Part shown: piece by piece, positions 1-9,283 of the stretch | Position numbering within the stretch: the stretch's first letter is position 1 | How the letters are laid out: every line of letters begins with the position of its first letter | Assembly (NCBI GenBank): GCA_023896275.1 | Contig: MLDA01000018.1 | Location: 28,523-92,522 of the forward strand | Direction: 5' to 3' | From: Kocuria rosea subsp. polaris | GTDB taxonomy: Bacteria; Actinomycetota; Actinomycetes; Actinomycetales; Micrococcaceae | DNA: 64,000 bases | Made by a program: the position numbers and the translations under genes | The notes under the pieces: model-generated | What the model saw: only the letters and a program-made list of their open reading frames with translations | Told to the model about the DNA's origin: nothing | Databases searched by the model: none

Positions 1-2505
1 GGACAGCGCGGGGCTACCCCGGAATCCACCTACGAATCGTTCATCACGTGGGTCCAGGACCGCGGAATCGAGCTGTACCCGGCGCAAGACGAGGCCGCCA
101 TGGAGCTCGTGCAGGGGAACAACGTGATTTTGGCGACGCCTACCGGTTCGGGCAAGTCGCTCGTCGCCGTCGCGGCGCACTTCCACTCGCTGGCGCGCGG
201 TGAGGTCAGCTTCTACACTGCCCCGATCAAGGCGTTGGTCTCGGAGAAGTTCTTCTCCCTGTGCGAGATCTTCGGGGCGGAGAACGTCGGCATGGTCACG
301 GGCGATTCGTCGGTCAACGCGGACGCGCCGATCATCTGCTGCACGGCCGAGATCCTCGCCAACATGGCGCTGCGGGAAGGCGAGGACGCGGACGTCGGGA
401 CCGTCGTGATGGACGAGTTCCACTTCTATTCGGATCCGCAGCGCGGTTGGGCCTGGCAGCTGCCGCTCATCGAGCTGCCGCAGGCCCAGTTCCTGCTGAT
501 GTCGGCCACGCTCGGAGACGTGACGCGGTTCGAGGACGAGCTCACCGCGCGCACGCAGCGCCACACGACGACGGTCGCTCACGCCGAGCGTCCCATCCCC
601 CTGCACTACTACTACTCGGAGGAGCCGGTCCAGGAGGCCATCGAGGAGCTGATCGAGACGCGGCAGACGCCCGTCTACATCGTTCACTTCAGCCAGCTCG
701 ACGCGATCGATCGCGCGCAGGGCCTGCTCAGCGTCAACGTCTGCACCCGCGAGGAGAAAGACCGAATCGCCGAGCTCATCGGCGGGTTCCGCTTCGCCGC
801 CGGATTCGGCAAGACCCTCAACCGGCTGGTCCGGGCCGGCATCGGCGTGCACCACGCCGGCATGCTGCCGAAGTATCGCCGCCTGGTCGAGCAGCTGGCG
901 CAGGCGGGCCTGCTGAAGGTCATCTGCGGCACCGACACCCTCGGCGTCGGCATCAACGTTCCCATCCGCACGGTGATGATCACCGCGCTGACCAAGTTCG
1001 ACGGAACGCGCATGCGCGGCCTGAAGGCGCGCGAATTCCACCAGATCGCCGGGCGCGCGGGGCGGGCCGGGTTCGACACCTCGGGCACCGTCGTCGTGCA
1101 GGCGCCCGAGTACGTCATCGAGAACAAGAAGGCCATGGACAAGGCCCGGGCCAAGTTCGGCGAGGACCCGAAGAAGCTGCGCCAGGTCACGAAGAAGAAG
1201 CCGCCGCAGGGTTTCGTCTCCTGGAGCGAGAAGACCTTCGACAAGCTTGTCGTCGCAGATCCCGAGCCGCTGACGTCCAGCTTCCAGATCACGCACTCGA
1301 TGATCCTGAACCTGCTCGAGCGCCCGGGCGACTCTTTCGGGGCCGCCCGCCGCATCCTGACGGAGAACCACGAGACTCCGACCCGACAGAAGGTCCTCCA
1401 GCGCAGCGCACTCGGCATCCTGCGCGAGTTGCTGGCGACTGGCGTCGTCGTCCGCGAGGACGAGCCGGACCACTTCGGCAACCACCTCGCGCTCACCGTT
1501 CACCTGCAGCAGAACTTCGCGCTCAACCAGCCGCTCTCCCCCTTCGCGCTCGCGGCGATCGAGGTGCTGGACGCCGAGTCGCCGACCTACGCGCTCGACG
1601 TCGTCTCGGTCATCGAGGCGACCCTCGACACGCCGAGGCAGGTCGTGGGCATGCAGGAGAAGAGGGCGCGCGGCGAGGCGATCGGCCGGATGAAGGCCGA
1701 CGGCATCGGGTACGACGAGCGCATGAACGTGGTCGACGAGATCACCTACCCAAAGCCGCTCGAGGACCTTCTCGAGCAGTCGTTCGAGACGTACCGCAGC
1801 GGGGCTCCGTGGCTCGCCGAGTTCGAGCTCGCCCCCAAATCCATCGTGCGTGACATGTACGAGCGGGCGATGAGTTTCACCGACTACGTCCAGTACTACC
1901 AGCTCGCTCGCTCCGAGGGCGTGCTGCTGCGCTACCTGACCGACGCCTACAAGGCGTTGCAGCAGTCGGTGCCGCGCGATGCCTTGCGTGAGGACCTCGA
2001 GGACCTCATCGCGTGGTTGGGCGAGCTCGTCCGCCAGATCGATTCCAGCCTGCTCGACGAGTGGGAGAAGATGGCGCACGGTGAGATGCCTGACGACCAT
2101 TCCGATGAGATCGTGCCGCCGACCCCCGAGCGACTCACCTCGAACGAGCGCGCGTTCCGGGTCATGGTCCGCAACGAGATGTTCCGGCGGGTCACGCTCT
2201 TCGCCGACGAACAGGACGCCGCGCTCGGTGAGCTCGACGGCGAGGCCGGGTTCGACGCCGGCGCGTGGGCCAAGGCGCTGGATGACTACTTCGATGAGCA
2301 CGAGGACATCGACGACGGCCCGGCCGCCCGCGGCCAGGAGTACTTCGTCGTCACGAAGGAGCCGAAGCGCTGGGTCGTGCGGCAGATCTTCAAGGACCCG
2401 GCCGGGAACAACGACTGGGGCATCGACGCCTACGTCGACCTCGCCGCCTCCGACGAGGCGGGCGCCGCCGTCGTGACCGTGACCGGGATCGGCCGCCTAG
2501 ACTGA
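1..2505 (+). CDS. DEAD/DEAH-box helicase of the DUF3516 type, 5' end outside window
   Basis: The reading frame is open from base 1, so the start codon lies upstream; 834 codons are visible. It is a superfamily 2 nucleic-acid helicase. In window numbering, the Walker A motif ATPTGSGKS is at about residues 45-53, the Walker B box appears as DEFH at 138-141, and MSATLGD (motif III) follows. The helicase C-terminal lobe carries HQIAGRAGRAGFD (motif VI). The roughly 450 residues after that match the pattern of actinobacterial DUF3516 helicases, whose substrate is not well defined. Sequence before the internal ATG at 100 (YPAQDEAAMELV) is Q-motif-like, so ATG 100 is not the true start. A YdjM-like gene converges from the right with a 1-nt gap. 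Confidence 0.9.
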   Translation, partial: GQRGATPESTYESFITWVQDRGIELYPAQDEAAMELVQGNNVILATPTGSGKSLVAVAAHFHSLARGEVSFYTAPIKALVSEKFFSLCEIFGAENVGMVTGDSSVNADAPIICCTAEILANMALREGEDADVGTVVMDEFHFYSDPQRGWAWQLPLIELPQAQFLLMSATLGDVTRFEDELTARTQRHTTTVAHAERPIPLHYYYSEEPVQEAIEELIETRQTPVYIVHFSQLDAIDRAQGLLSVNVCTREEKDRIAELIGGFRFAAGFGKTLNRLVRAGIGVHHAGMLPKYRRLVEQLAQAGLLKVICGTDTLGVGINVPIRTVMITALTKFDGTRMRGLKAREFHQIAGRAGRAGFDTSGTVVVQAPEYVIENKKAMDKARAKFGEDPKKLRQVTKKKPPQGFVSWSEKTFDKLVVADPEPLTSSFQITHSMILNLLERPGDSFGAARRILTENHETPTRQKVLQRSALGILRELLATGVVVREDEPDHFGNHLALTVHLQQNFALNQPLSPFALAAIEVLDAESPTYALDVVSVIEATLDTPRQVVGMQEKRARGEAIGRMKADGIGYDERMNVVDEITYPKPLEDLLEQSFETYRSGAPWLAEFELAPKSIVRDMYERAMSFTDYVQYYQLARSEGVLLRYLTDAYKALQQSVPRDALREDLEDLIAWLGELVRQIDSSLLDEWEKMAHGEMPDDHSDEIVPPTPERLTSNERAFRVMVRNEMFRRVTLFADEQDAALGELDGEAGFDAGAWAKALDDYFDEHEDIDDGPAARGQEYFVVTKEPKRWVVRQIFKDPAGNNDWGIDAYVDLAASDEAGAAVVTVTGIGRLD

Positions 2506-2506
2506 C

Positions 2507-3349
2507 TCAGCCGAAGTAGTGCGTGAGCGTGCCCGAGACGCTCACGCACATGCCGAACAGGGCGTAGGCCGCGACCGGGACGGAGAGCGCCCACTCACGC
2601 CAGGAGCCCGTGGTTCCGAGCAGCGGTATGGCGACGTGCCCGTTCGGCCGCCACATCGAGGAGATCACGGGCGCGTGCCGCAAGGCGCGCGGGCGACGGA
2701 GGCGCACCGGCCAGAGCAGGTTGATGCCGCCGACCGTCAAAAGGTCCCCGGCGAGATGGACCGCCGCGCCGAGCCCGACGGCCGTCACGAACCACCTCGG
2801 ATCGGCCGAGGAGAAGAACGCGACCGCGAGCCCGCAGGCGCCGCCGACGAGCCAAGGAGTCTTGCGCATCGTGTCCGGAATGAACTTCAGGGCCTTCGCG
2901 GCGAGCGAGACCAGCAGCACCGAGGCCAGCCCGGCGCCCACATAGACCGGCGCGCGGCCCGCAGCGTCGATTGTCCAGAGGCCGACGAGCCAGGCCAGCA
3001 CGACGACGGCCACGATCCCGAGCAGCGAGTGCGTCCCCTGCCGGTGGCCGCCCGCGATTCGGCCGACGGTGCGGCACAGCGCCTCGGTCACCGGCGGCAG
3101 GGAGCGCGCGATGGACGCGTTGCGGTGGTCGGCGTCGGGCAGCAGGGCTGCGCCGGCGCACACCAGGGCGCCCGTGGCAACGCCGCCCGGGGTGTCATCG
3201 AAGGCGCCGAAGCCGAGCGTCAGGACGTCCGGGAGCGATCGCGCAACCCCGGGCGCGGCGGTCTCGAGCCAGGTCAGGGGGATCTGTGCCTGCGATGACA
3301 GCAGCACCCAGGCAGCAGCCCCCGTCGCCGCGTGATTGCCGCCCAGCAT
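2507..3349 (-). CDS. YdjM-like membrane-bound metal-dependent hydrolase (DUF457 family)
   Basis: 280 residues with several hydrophobic segments, so a polytopic inner-membrane protein. The family signatures are seen in order: NHAATGAAAW at the N-terminus, then PDADHRNASIARSLPP, then GTHSLLG, which supply the His/Asp residues typical of YdjM/DUF457 proteins. The start ATG fits the usual MxGxxHAxxGA beginning of the family. YdjM of E. coli is LexA-regulated; no SOS box could be assigned here. Biochemical role in actinobacteria is unknown. Its 3' end abuts the 3' end of the helicase gene. Confidence 0.75.
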   Translation of the reverse strand: MLGGNHAATGAAAWVLLSSQAQIPLTWLETAAPGVARSLPDVLTLGFGAFDDTPGGVATGALVCAGAALLPDADHRNASIARSLPPVTEALCRTVGRIAGGHRQGTHSLLGIVAVVVLAWLVGLWTIDAAGRAPVYVGAGLASVLLVSLAAKALKFIPDTMRKTPWLVGGACGLAVAFFSSADPRWFVTAVGLGAAVHLAGDLLTVGGINLLWPVRLRRPRALRHAPVISSMWRPNGHVAIPLLGTTGSWREWALSVPVAAYALFGMCVSVSGTLTHYFG

Positions 3350-3436
3350 GGGGTACCCGCCTTCGCTTCAGGATCAGAACCCCTCGACATTACTGGGGCG
3401 GCGACCCTGCGCGGTGAACCGGCGATGTGCGCGGCG

Positions 3437-4189
3437 TCACTTGGCGGCGGGGCCCGTCCATTCCGGATCACGCACGAGGATGGCCCCCGAATCCGGGCAG
3501 TACATGACACGCTCGGCGGGCGCGGTGAGGATCTCCGCGAGGTCGCCCGGGGAAAGCTGCATGCCGGAGCCCTCGGAGACGCCGTGGAAGAGTCGTGCCG
3601 CGCCGATGCCCCGACGTGCGTACGCCTTGTCGTACAGCTCGACGAGGGCGGCATCGACCGTGGCGGCGAAACCGGCCCGCTCGGATTCGGCGGCCGCCAA
3701 TTGCTCACGGACGTCCGCTGTGGCGGAAGCGATCCGCGACTCGACGGCGGCGCGGGCCGCCGCTGCCTCCTCGAGCGCATGCTCGGCGGTCGCCGCCTGC
3801 GCCTCGGCCGCCTCGACGCGCTCCATGAGCGCAAGCTCCTCGTCCTCGAGCTCGGCCTGGCGCTTCGTGAGCGTCTCGACCTCGTGGCTGAGAGCCATCA
3901 TGTCGCTGGCCGTACCCGCCCCCGTGTCGAGCTTGTGCTGATCGCGGCCGCGGTGGGCGACCACCTTGGCGACGGCGGCCTCGGAAGCCCGCAGGTCCGC
4001 AGCGGCAGCGTCCCGCGCAGCCCGCGCCTCCTCAGCGTTGGCACGGGCTTCCGCCTCGGCCGCCTCGACGCGCGCGGACTCCGGATCCTGCTGGGCTTCG
4101 CGGAGCTGTCGGCGCAGAGACATGACGGCCGAGTCCAGCTTCGCCAGTTCGAGGAGCCGGTGTTGTTCTTCAGGTGCTGCAGTCGCCAT
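3437..4189 (-). CDS. Coiled-coil protein of the C4-type zinc-ribbon family (zf-RING_7/DUF164), zinc site degenerate
   Basis: 250 residues. Residues about 10-175 are Ala/Glu/Arg-rich heptads, a long coiled-coil hairpin. The C-terminal 55 residues align with the zinc ribbon of this family, which normally has two C-x2-C pairs. Here the positions read V-S205-E-G-S208-G-M and Y-C231-P-D-S234-G, so three of the four expected cysteines are serine. The fold pattern (SPGDLAEI, GAILVRD) is otherwise kept. It lies 18 nt downstream of the NIF3-family gene on the same strand, a common pairing in actinobacteria. Function is not established; the coiled coil suggests a structural or adaptor role. Confidence 0.75.
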   Translation of the reverse strand: MATAAPEEQHRLLELAKLDSAVMSLRRQLREAQQDPESARVEAAEAEARANAEEARAARDAAAADLRASEAAVAKVVAHRGRDQHKLDTGAGTASDMMALSHEVETLTKRQAELEDEELALMERVEAAEAQAATAEHALEEAAAARAAVESRIASATADVREQLAAAESERAGFAATVDAALVELYDKAYARRGIGAARLFHGVSEGSGMQLSPGDLAEILTAPAERVMYCPDSGAILVRDPEWTGPAAK

Positions 4190-4207
4190 GTGTCTCGGCT
4201 TTCTCGA

Positions 4208-5176
4208 TCATTGGGGAGTGAGAACGAAGTCCCACGGGTCGGAATTGATGCTGCTGACCTGGACCTCGACGTCGAAGTTCTGGTCGGTCAAGACATTGTT
4301 GAGGGCGTCGGCGGCGGCCGGGAGCCAGAGCCATTCGCTGGCGAAATGGGACACGTCGATCAGGTAGGGGCGCTGCCCCCGGGCCGTCTCCCGCGCCTCG
4401 AGGGCCGGGTGGTGGCGAAGATCGCCCGTGACGTACACGTCGGCCCCGGCCTCGCGCACGGTTTCCAGGAGCGAGTCCCCGGCACCGCCGCAGACGGCCA
4501 CCCGGCGGATCACTGCCTGTCGGTCCCCGGCCACGCGCACACCTCCGGCGACCGCCGGCATCGCCCCATAGACCTTGGCGGCGAAGTCGCCGAGCGTCAC
4601 GGCCTGCGGCAGGTCGCCGATCCGGCCGATGCCCTCCTCCGGCAGTCCCTCGTCCGCGGCGGAGAGCGGTTCGACTTCCTGCAGGCCGAAGATGTCGGCG
4701 AGGACGTCGGAGACTCCACCAACGGCGGAGTCTCCGTTCGTGTGCACCGTCAGCAGGGCACAGCGGCCCTCGATGAGTTCGTGCACGACTTCGCCCTTGG
4801 GGTCCGTTGCGGCGACGGAATTCACGCCGCGCAGCATCAGTGGGTGGTGCGTGATGAGGAGGTCGGTGCCGCGGGCCACGGCGTCCCGGACGACGTCGAG
4901 CGTGGGGTCGACGGCGAACAGCACCCGCCGCACCGGTCGTTCGGTGCGGCCCGCGACCAAGCCGACGCGGTCCCACTTCTCAGCCAGCGACGCGGGCCAC
5001 AGCTCCTCGACGGCGATCAGGATGTCGCCCAACGTCGCCTCCGGGCCGACGTCGTCCGCCGTGACGGCCTCGTCGGCGTTTTCGGTGTTCTCCTCGGCGA
5101 CGGCTTCCGCCACCTCCGGCGCGGCGGTCGTGTCATTCTCAGAAGCCGCGCTTTGCTTCTCGGTCTCGTCCTGCAT
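4208..5176 (-). CDS. NIF3-like dinuclear metal-centre protein (YbgI family)
   Basis: 322 residues. The first about 45 residues are acidic and low-complexity (rich in A, E, T, D) and are not part of the family core. The core begins near TLGDILIAVEELWPASLAEKWD. Metal-binding motifs of the family are present: THHPLML (His-His), HTNGDS (Asp in the usual HTNxD) and near the end HFASEW (His and Glu). Members form toroidal hexamers with two metal ions per subunit; the cellular substrate is unsettled (sometimes called GTP cyclohydrolase 1 type 2 homologs). It is divergent from msrA and probably co-transcribed with the zinc-ribbon gene that follows. Confidence 0.88.
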   Translation of the reverse strand: MQDETEKQSAASENDTTAAPEVAEAVAEENTENADEAVTADDVGPEATLGDILIAVEELWPASLAEKWDRVGLVAGRTERPVRRVLFAVDPTLDVVRDAVARGTDLLITHHPLMLRGVNSVAATDPKGEVVHELIEGRCALLTVHTNGDSAVGGVSDVLADIFGLQEVEPLSAADEGLPEEGIGRIGDLPQAVTLGDFAAKVYGAMPAVAGGVRVAGDRQAVIRRVAVCGGAGDSLLETVREAGADVYVTGDLRHHPALEARETARGQRPYLIDVSHFASEWLWLPAAADALNNVLTDQNFDVEVQVSSINSDPWDFVLTPQ

Positions 5177-5327
5177 GTAACCACCGTAGCCCGCGCGCGG
5201 GCCCGCGGGTACGATCCACGCGTGGACACGGGCAGGAATTCATGGAGCGTTGGGAACGTTCTACCCGTGGCGGGCAAGATGGGACGCGCGCCTGCGAGCG
5301 GAACTGTGGCTGGAAGAGGAGGAGCAC

Positions 5328-5888
5328 GTGAACCTGGACGAACCTGAGAATCGGCGGACCTATTATCTCGGCGGGGGGTGCTTCTGGTGCCTCGACGCGG
5401 TGTACCGGAAGCTGCGCGGCGTCACGGACGTGGTGTCCGGGTACATGGGCGGCGCCCCCGACACCGCGAACTACCGAGCCGTGTGTGGAGGGGCGACCGG
5501 GCACGCCGAAGTCGTCGCGGTGACCTTCGATCCCCAGGTGATCCCGTCCGACGTCGTCCTCGACGTCTTCTTCGCCACGCACGACCCGACCACGCTCAAC
5601 CGGCAAGGATACGACGTCGGCACGCAGTATCGGTCGGTCATGTTCTACAAGACCGAGGCCGAGCGGGCGGAGTTCAACGCGGCGCTCCGCCGGCACCAAG
5701 GGCACTACGACGCGCCGATCGTCACCGAGGTGAGCCGGGCGCCCGCTTTCCACGAAGCGGAGCCGATTCACCAAGATTATTACGCCAGAAATCCCGGTGA
5801 GGGCTATTGCAACGTCATCATTAACCCGAAACTGTCAAAGGTGCGCAGATATTACGCTTCGTGGCTCGTCGAAGGTGCGTCCCACTAG
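5328..5888 (+). CDS. msrA: Peptide-methionine (S)-S-oxide reductase MsrA
   Basis: Reduces the S-epimer of methionine sulfoxide in proteins and free Met. The catalytic motif GCFWC sits about 17 residues from the chosen start, followed by VSGYMGG, GHAEVV, FFATHDPT and GTQYRS, all standard for MsrA. I chose GTG 5328 because AGGAGG lies 5 nt upstream and the remaining 186 residues match the usual length; the frame could open at TTG 5250, adding 26 residues unlike the family. C-terminal CNVIINPKL has one Cys, a possible recycling cysteine. A single gene followed by cysK on the same strand after 111 nt. Confidence 0.93.
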   Translation: MNLDEPENRRTYYLGGGCFWCLDAVYRKLRGVTDVVSGYMGGAPDTANYRAVCGGATGHAEVVAVTFDPQVIPSDVVLDVFFATHDPTTLNRQGYDVGTQYRSVMFYKTEAERAEFNAALRRHQGHYDAPIVTEVSRAPAFHEAEPIHQDYYARNPGEGYCNVIINPKLSKVRRYYASWLVEGASH

Positions 5889-5964
5889 TCAGGTCTAGGG
5901 TTGGTCCCGAAGCATCCGTTCGCTTGACGCTCCGCAGAGAATGGCGGGTGAACGGCGACCACGT

Positions 5965-5982
5965 ATTCGACTCAACTCGAAT
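5965..5982. promoter_or_regulatory. Inverted repeat ATTCGA-N6-TCGAAT upstream of cysK
   Basis: A perfect 6-bp inverted repeat with a 6-nt spacer lies immediately before the cysK ribosome-binding site (GAAGGAAG, 5989-5996) and ends 17 nt before the ATG. Location and symmetry suit a repressor site controlling cysteine synthesis, but the binding protein is unknown and the repeat is short enough to be chance. Confidence 0.3.
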
Positions 5983-5999
5983 GGAACGAAGGAAGATAC

Positions 6000-6935
6000 A
6001 TGGGGAAGATCTACAACAACGTCACCGAACTCGTCGGCGGCACGCCGCTGGTCCGGCTCAACCGCCTGACGGAAGGGCTCCCCGGCGACGTCGCCGTCAA
6101 GCTGGAGTTCTTCAACCCGGCCAACAGCGTCAAGGACCGCATCGGCGTGGCGATCGTCGACGCCGCTGAGAAGTCGGGCGCGCTGAAGCCCGGCGGCACC
6201 ATCGTCGAGGGCACCTCCGGCAACACGGGCATCGCGCTGGCGCTCGTCGGAGCGGCCCGCGGCTACCGCGTCATCCTGACGATGCCCGAGACGATGTCGA
6301 CCGAGCGTCGCGTCATGCTCCGCGCGTTCGGCGCCGAGATCGTGCTCACGCCCGGCTCCGAAGGAATGCGCGGCGCGGTCGAGAAGGCCAAGCAGATCGT
6401 CGCCACCAATGAGAACTCGATCTGGGCGCAGCAGTTCGCCAACGAGGCCAACGCCGCGATCCACCGCGCGACCACCGGCCAGGAGATCTGGGACGACACC
6501 GACGGCGAGATCGACGTCCTCGTCTCGGGCGTCGGCACCGGCGGCACCATCACGGGCGCGGGCAACCTGCTCAAGGAGCTCAAGCCGGAGATCAAGATCG
6601 TGGCCGTCGAGCCGGCCGACTCCCCCATCCTCAACGGCGGCGCACCCGGTCCGCACAAGATCCAGGGCCTCGGCGCGAACTTCGTGCCGGAAATCCTGGA
6701 CACCACTGTGTACGACGAGGTTATCGACGCCTCGGTCGAAGACTCGGTCGCGACCGCCCGCGCGCTCGGCACACAGGAGGGCATCCTCGGCGGGATCTCC
6801 TCCGGCGCTGCCGTCTGGGGCGCCCTGCAGGTGGCCGCCCGCCCGGAGAGCGAGGGCAAGCTCATCGTCGCCGTTGTCCCGGACTTCGGTGAGCGTTACA
6901 TCTCGACCCTGCTCTACGACGACATCCGCGGCTGA
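6000..6935 (+). CDS. cysK: Cysteine synthase A (O-acetylserine sulfhydrylase)
   Basis: PLP enzyme that replaces the acetyl group of O-acetylserine with sulfide to make cysteine. 311 residues, the normal length. [11 protein letters not shown] carries the PLP Schiff-base lysine (Lys45), TSGNTG at 72-77 binds the substrate carboxylate, [10 protein letters not shown] is the PLP-phosphate loop, and GGISSGAA is the late conserved loop. The ATG has a GAAGGAAG Shine-Dalgarno. cysE follows after 22 nt, so both enzymes of cysteine synthesis from serine are encoded together and may form the CysK-CysE complex. Confidence 0.96.
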   Translation: MGKIYNNVTELVGGTPLVRLNRLTEGLPGDVAVKLEFFNPANSVKDRIGVAIVDAAEKSGALKPGGTIVEGTSGNTGIALALVGAARGYRVILTMPETMSTERRVMLRAFGAEIVLTPGSEGMRGAVEKAKQIVATNENSIWAQQFANEANAAIHRATTGQEIWDDTDGEIDVLVSGVGTGGTITGAGNLLKELKPEIKIVAVEPADSPILNGGAPGPHKIQGLGANFVPEILDTTVYDEVIDASVEDSVATARALGTQEGILGGISSGAAVWGALQVAARPESEGKLIVAVVPDFGERYISTLLYDDIRG

Positions 6936-6957
6936 TCCACGGCGGAATCGAGCAACT

Positions 6958-7542
6958 GTGAATTTCTTCGCACGCCTGCGGGAGGACCTCGTCTCCGCGC
7001 GCGCCCATGATCCGGCGGCGCGCGGAGACGTGGAGAACTTCCTCGCCTATTCGGGGCTGCACGCCATCTGGGTGCACCGGGTGGCAAACCGGCTGTGGCA
7101 GCGGCCGCACCTGCGTCTTCCCGCCCGCCTGCTCTCCCAGTTCGCGCGGTTCCTGACGGGCATCGAGATCCATCCGGGCGCGACAATCGGTCGGCGGTTC
7201 TTCATCGACCACGGTTCCGGTGTCGTCATCGGCGAGACGGCAGAGGTCGGCGACGACGTCATGCTCTATCACGGGGTTACGCTCGGCGGCCGCTCGCTGG
7301 CGAAGGTCAAGCGTCACCCGACGCTCGGCGACCGCGTGGTCGTCGGTGCCGGGGCCAAGATCCTGGGGCCAATCCTGATTGGAGCTGACTCGGCGGTCGG
7401 GGCCAACGCCGTCGTCGTCAAGGACGCGCCGCCGGACTCCATCGTGACGGGCATCCCGGCCACGAATCGCCCGCGGCGGCCGGAGGAGCACAAGCCAGCG
7501 GTAGATCCGGCCGAATACATCGACCCGGCCATCTACATCTAG
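6958..7542 (+). CDS. cysE: Serine O-acetyltransferase
   Basis: Acetylates serine with acetyl-CoA to give O-acetylserine, the CysK substrate. From GTG 6958 it is 194 residues: a short helical N-terminal part ([29 protein letters not shown]) then a left-handed beta-helix hexapeptide repeat ([36 protein letters not shown]). It is the short actinobacterial/Bacillus-type CysE. The C-terminus ends EYIDPAIYI; a terminal Ile is the residue that inserts into the CysK active site in known complexes (established for other species). A very strong hairpin follows the stop codon. Confidence 0.95.
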   Translation: MNFFARLREDLVSARAHDPAARGDVENFLAYSGLHAIWVHRVANRLWQRPHLRLPARLLSQFARFLTGIEIHPGATIGRRFFIDHGSGVVIGETAEVGDDVMLYHGVTLGGRSLAKVKRHPTLGDRVVVGAGAKILGPILIGADSAVGANAVVVKDAPPDSIVTGIPATNRPRRPEEHKPAVDPAEYIDPAIYI

Positions 7543-7544
7543 GT

Positions 7545-7593
7545 ACGACGACGGCGGGCGAGGTGATCTGATCACCTCGCCCGCCGTCGTCGT
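7545..7593 (+). terminator. Hairpin terminator after cysE
   Basis: Two perfectly complementary 24-nt arms (7545-7568 and 7570-7593) separated by one base form a continuous palindrome starting 3 nt after the cysE stop. There is no T-run on the plus strand, as is common for actinobacterial terminators. The outer arm begins ACGACGACGGCGGG, a motif that recurs in other terminators of this window. Confidence 0.8.
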
Positions 7594-7623
7594 GCGCGGC
7601 CCGCCCGCCGTGAATGCCGCCAA

Positions 7624-7669
7624 CAGAAAGGGGGCGTCCCACCACACGGTGGGACGCCCCCCCTTTCTG
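7624..7669 (-). terminator. Hairpin terminator after gnd
   Basis: Arms at 7624-7643 and 7648-7669 pair over about 20 bp with a 4-nt loop; the G run is two bases shorter than the C run. It lies about 30 nt downstream of the gnd stop on the minus strand, so it is assigned to gnd. With the cysE hairpin it separates the convergent genes. Confidence 0.75.
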
Positions 7670-7699
7670 CTGGCCTGCTCACTGCGGGCCGGCAGGAGC

Positions 7700-9136
7700 C
7701 TAGTGCGTCGAGACGGCGCTGATCTCCGTCTTGTCGCCGCTCCACTGAGTGTGGAAGGTGCCTTCGCGGTCGACGCGCTCGTACGTGTGAGCGCCGAAGA
7801 GGTCGCGCTGGCCCTGGATCAGTGCGGCGGGCAGGCGCTTGCGGCGCAGGCCGTCGTAGTAGGCCAGCGAGGCCGAGAAGACCGGCACGGGGATGCCGAG
7901 CTGCACCGCGGTGGCGACCACGCGGCGCCAGGCCGGGACCGCCTCGGCGATGGCCGCGGTGAACGCCGGAGCCAGGAGCAGGTTTTCCGGGGCCTGGCCG
8001 CCAGAGTAGGCCTTCATGATCTCGTCGAGCAGATCCGCGCGGATGATGCAGCCGGCGCGCCAGAGCGAGGCGATCTCCTCCAGGTTGAGCTCCCAGCCGT
8101 ACTCGGAGGCCGCGTTGCCCAGCATGTCCAGGCCCTGGGCGTAGGACACGAGCTTGGACGCGTAGAGCGCCTGGCGCACGTCCTCGACGAAGTTCTCCGG
8201 CAGGCCGACCTCGACCTCGTGGCCGATGAGGGCCTCCTGCGCGAGTGCGCGCTGGGACCGCTGCGAGGACAGGCCGCGCGCGAAGACGGACTCGGCGATG
8301 CCGGAGGTCGGCGAGCCGAGCTGGAGCGCGGAGACGACCGTCCAGCGGCCGGTGCCCTTCTGCCCGGCGGAGTCGACGATGACGTCGACGAGCGGCTTGC
8401 CCGTTTCGGCATCGACCTGGGCGAGGACCTCGGCGGAGATCTCGATCAGGAAGGAGGAGAGGCTCGTGGAGTTCCACTCGGTGAAGATCTTCGCCTGCTC
8501 GGCGGGCTCCAGGCCGGCGCCCGAACGCAGCAGGTCGTAGGCCTCGCCGATGACCTGCATGTCGGCGTATTCGATGCCGTTGTGCACCATCTTGACGAAG
8601 TGCCCGGCGCCGTCGGTCGAGATCCAGGCGCAGCACGGCTCGCCGTCGTACTTCGCAGAGATCTTCTCCAGCATCGGGCCGAGGGCCTCGTAGGACTGCT
8701 TCGAACCGCCCGGCATGATCGACGGGCCGAGGAGTGCACCCTCCTCGCCGCCGGAGACGCCGACGCCGACGAAGTGCAGGTCGTGCTTGGCCAGCTCGGC
8801 CTCGCGGCGGCGGGTGTCCTCGTAGTGCGAGTTGCCGCCGTCGATGACGATGTCGCCTGCCTCCAGGAGCGGGACCAGCTGCTCGATCACGGAGTCGACC
8901 GGCTTGCCTGCCTTGACCATGATCATGACGCGGCGCGGGGTCTCGAGGCTCGCGACGAGCTCCTCGAGCGACTCGGTGCGCACGAAGTCGCCCTCGTCGC
9001 CGTGTGCATCCAGCAGCGCGTCGGTCTTGCCGACCGAGCGGTTGTGGACGGCGACGGTGTATCCGTTGCGAGCGAAGTTGCGGGCGAGGTTTGCGCCCAT
9101 GACGGCTAGGCCGGTGACGCCAATCTGTGCAGGCAT
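7700..9136 (-). CDS. gnd: 6-phosphogluconate dehydrogenase, decarboxylating (NADP-type)
   Basis: Third enzyme of the oxidative pentose phosphate pathway: 6-phosphogluconate to ribulose 5-phosphate, CO2 and reduced dinucleotide. From ATG 9136 the protein is 478 residues, the length of the long Gnd class. GLAVMGANLARN (9-20) is the dinucleotide-binding loop, IDGGNSHYEDT and GVGVSGGEEGA are substrate-binding signatures, and FVKMVHNGIEYADMQ holds catalytic Lys182 and Glu189. The start is supported by GGAGG about 8 nt upstream; an in-frame extension to 9229 does not look like the family. A single-gene unit, apart from the tkt-tal-pgi cluster 50 kb away. Confidence 0.95.
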   Translation of the reverse strand: MPAQIGVTGLAVMGANLARNFARNGYTVAVHNRSVGKTDALLDAHGDEGDFVRTESLEELVASLETPRRVMIMVKAGKPVDSVIEQLVPLLEAGDIVIDGGNSHYEDTRRREAELAKHDLHFVGVGVSGGEEGALLGPSIMPGGSKQSYEALGPMLEKISAKYDGEPCCAWISTDGAGHFVKMVHNGIEYADMQVIGEAYDLLRSGAGLEPAEQAKIFTEWNSTSLSSFLIEISAEVLAQVDAETGKPLVDVIVDSAGQKGTGRWTVVSALQLGSPTSGIAESVFARGLSSQRSQRALAQEALIGHEVEVGLPENFVEDVRQALYASKLVSYAQGLDMLGNAASEYGWELNLEEIASLWRAGCIIRADLLDEIMKAYSGGQAPENLLLAPAFTAAIAEAVPAWRRVVATAVQLGIPVPVFSASLAYYDGLRRKRLPAALIQGQRDLFGAHTYERVDREGTFHTQWSGDKTEISAVSTH

Positions 9137-9216
9137 GCGGAAGGATCCTCCGAAATGGTGAGTAGATTCGGTGCGTCGACTGCTGGACGCACTCTTCAGC
9201 GTAACCCAAAACACAG

Positions 9217-9253
9217 CAGGACCCGCCAAAAGTCATACCTTTGGCGGGTCCTG
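9217..9253 (-). terminator. Terminator downstream of tRNA-Val
   Basis: Perfect 14-bp arms (9217-9230 and 9240-9253) with a 9-nt loop. Read on the minus strand it lies 30 nt past the tRNA 3' end and is followed by TGTGTTTTGG, a partial T-run, as expected for an intrinsic terminator. Confidence 0.8.
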
Positions 9254-9283
9254 TGATTAAGTGTTACGGACTGGATTTTTCAG

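Noticed and set aside
3332..5347. 671-codon open frame opposite the zinc-ribbon and NIF3 genes
   Set aside because: Antisense shadow caused by high-GC codon use; no family motifs, low-complexity Arg/Gly/Asp composition, and the opposite strand has clear genes.
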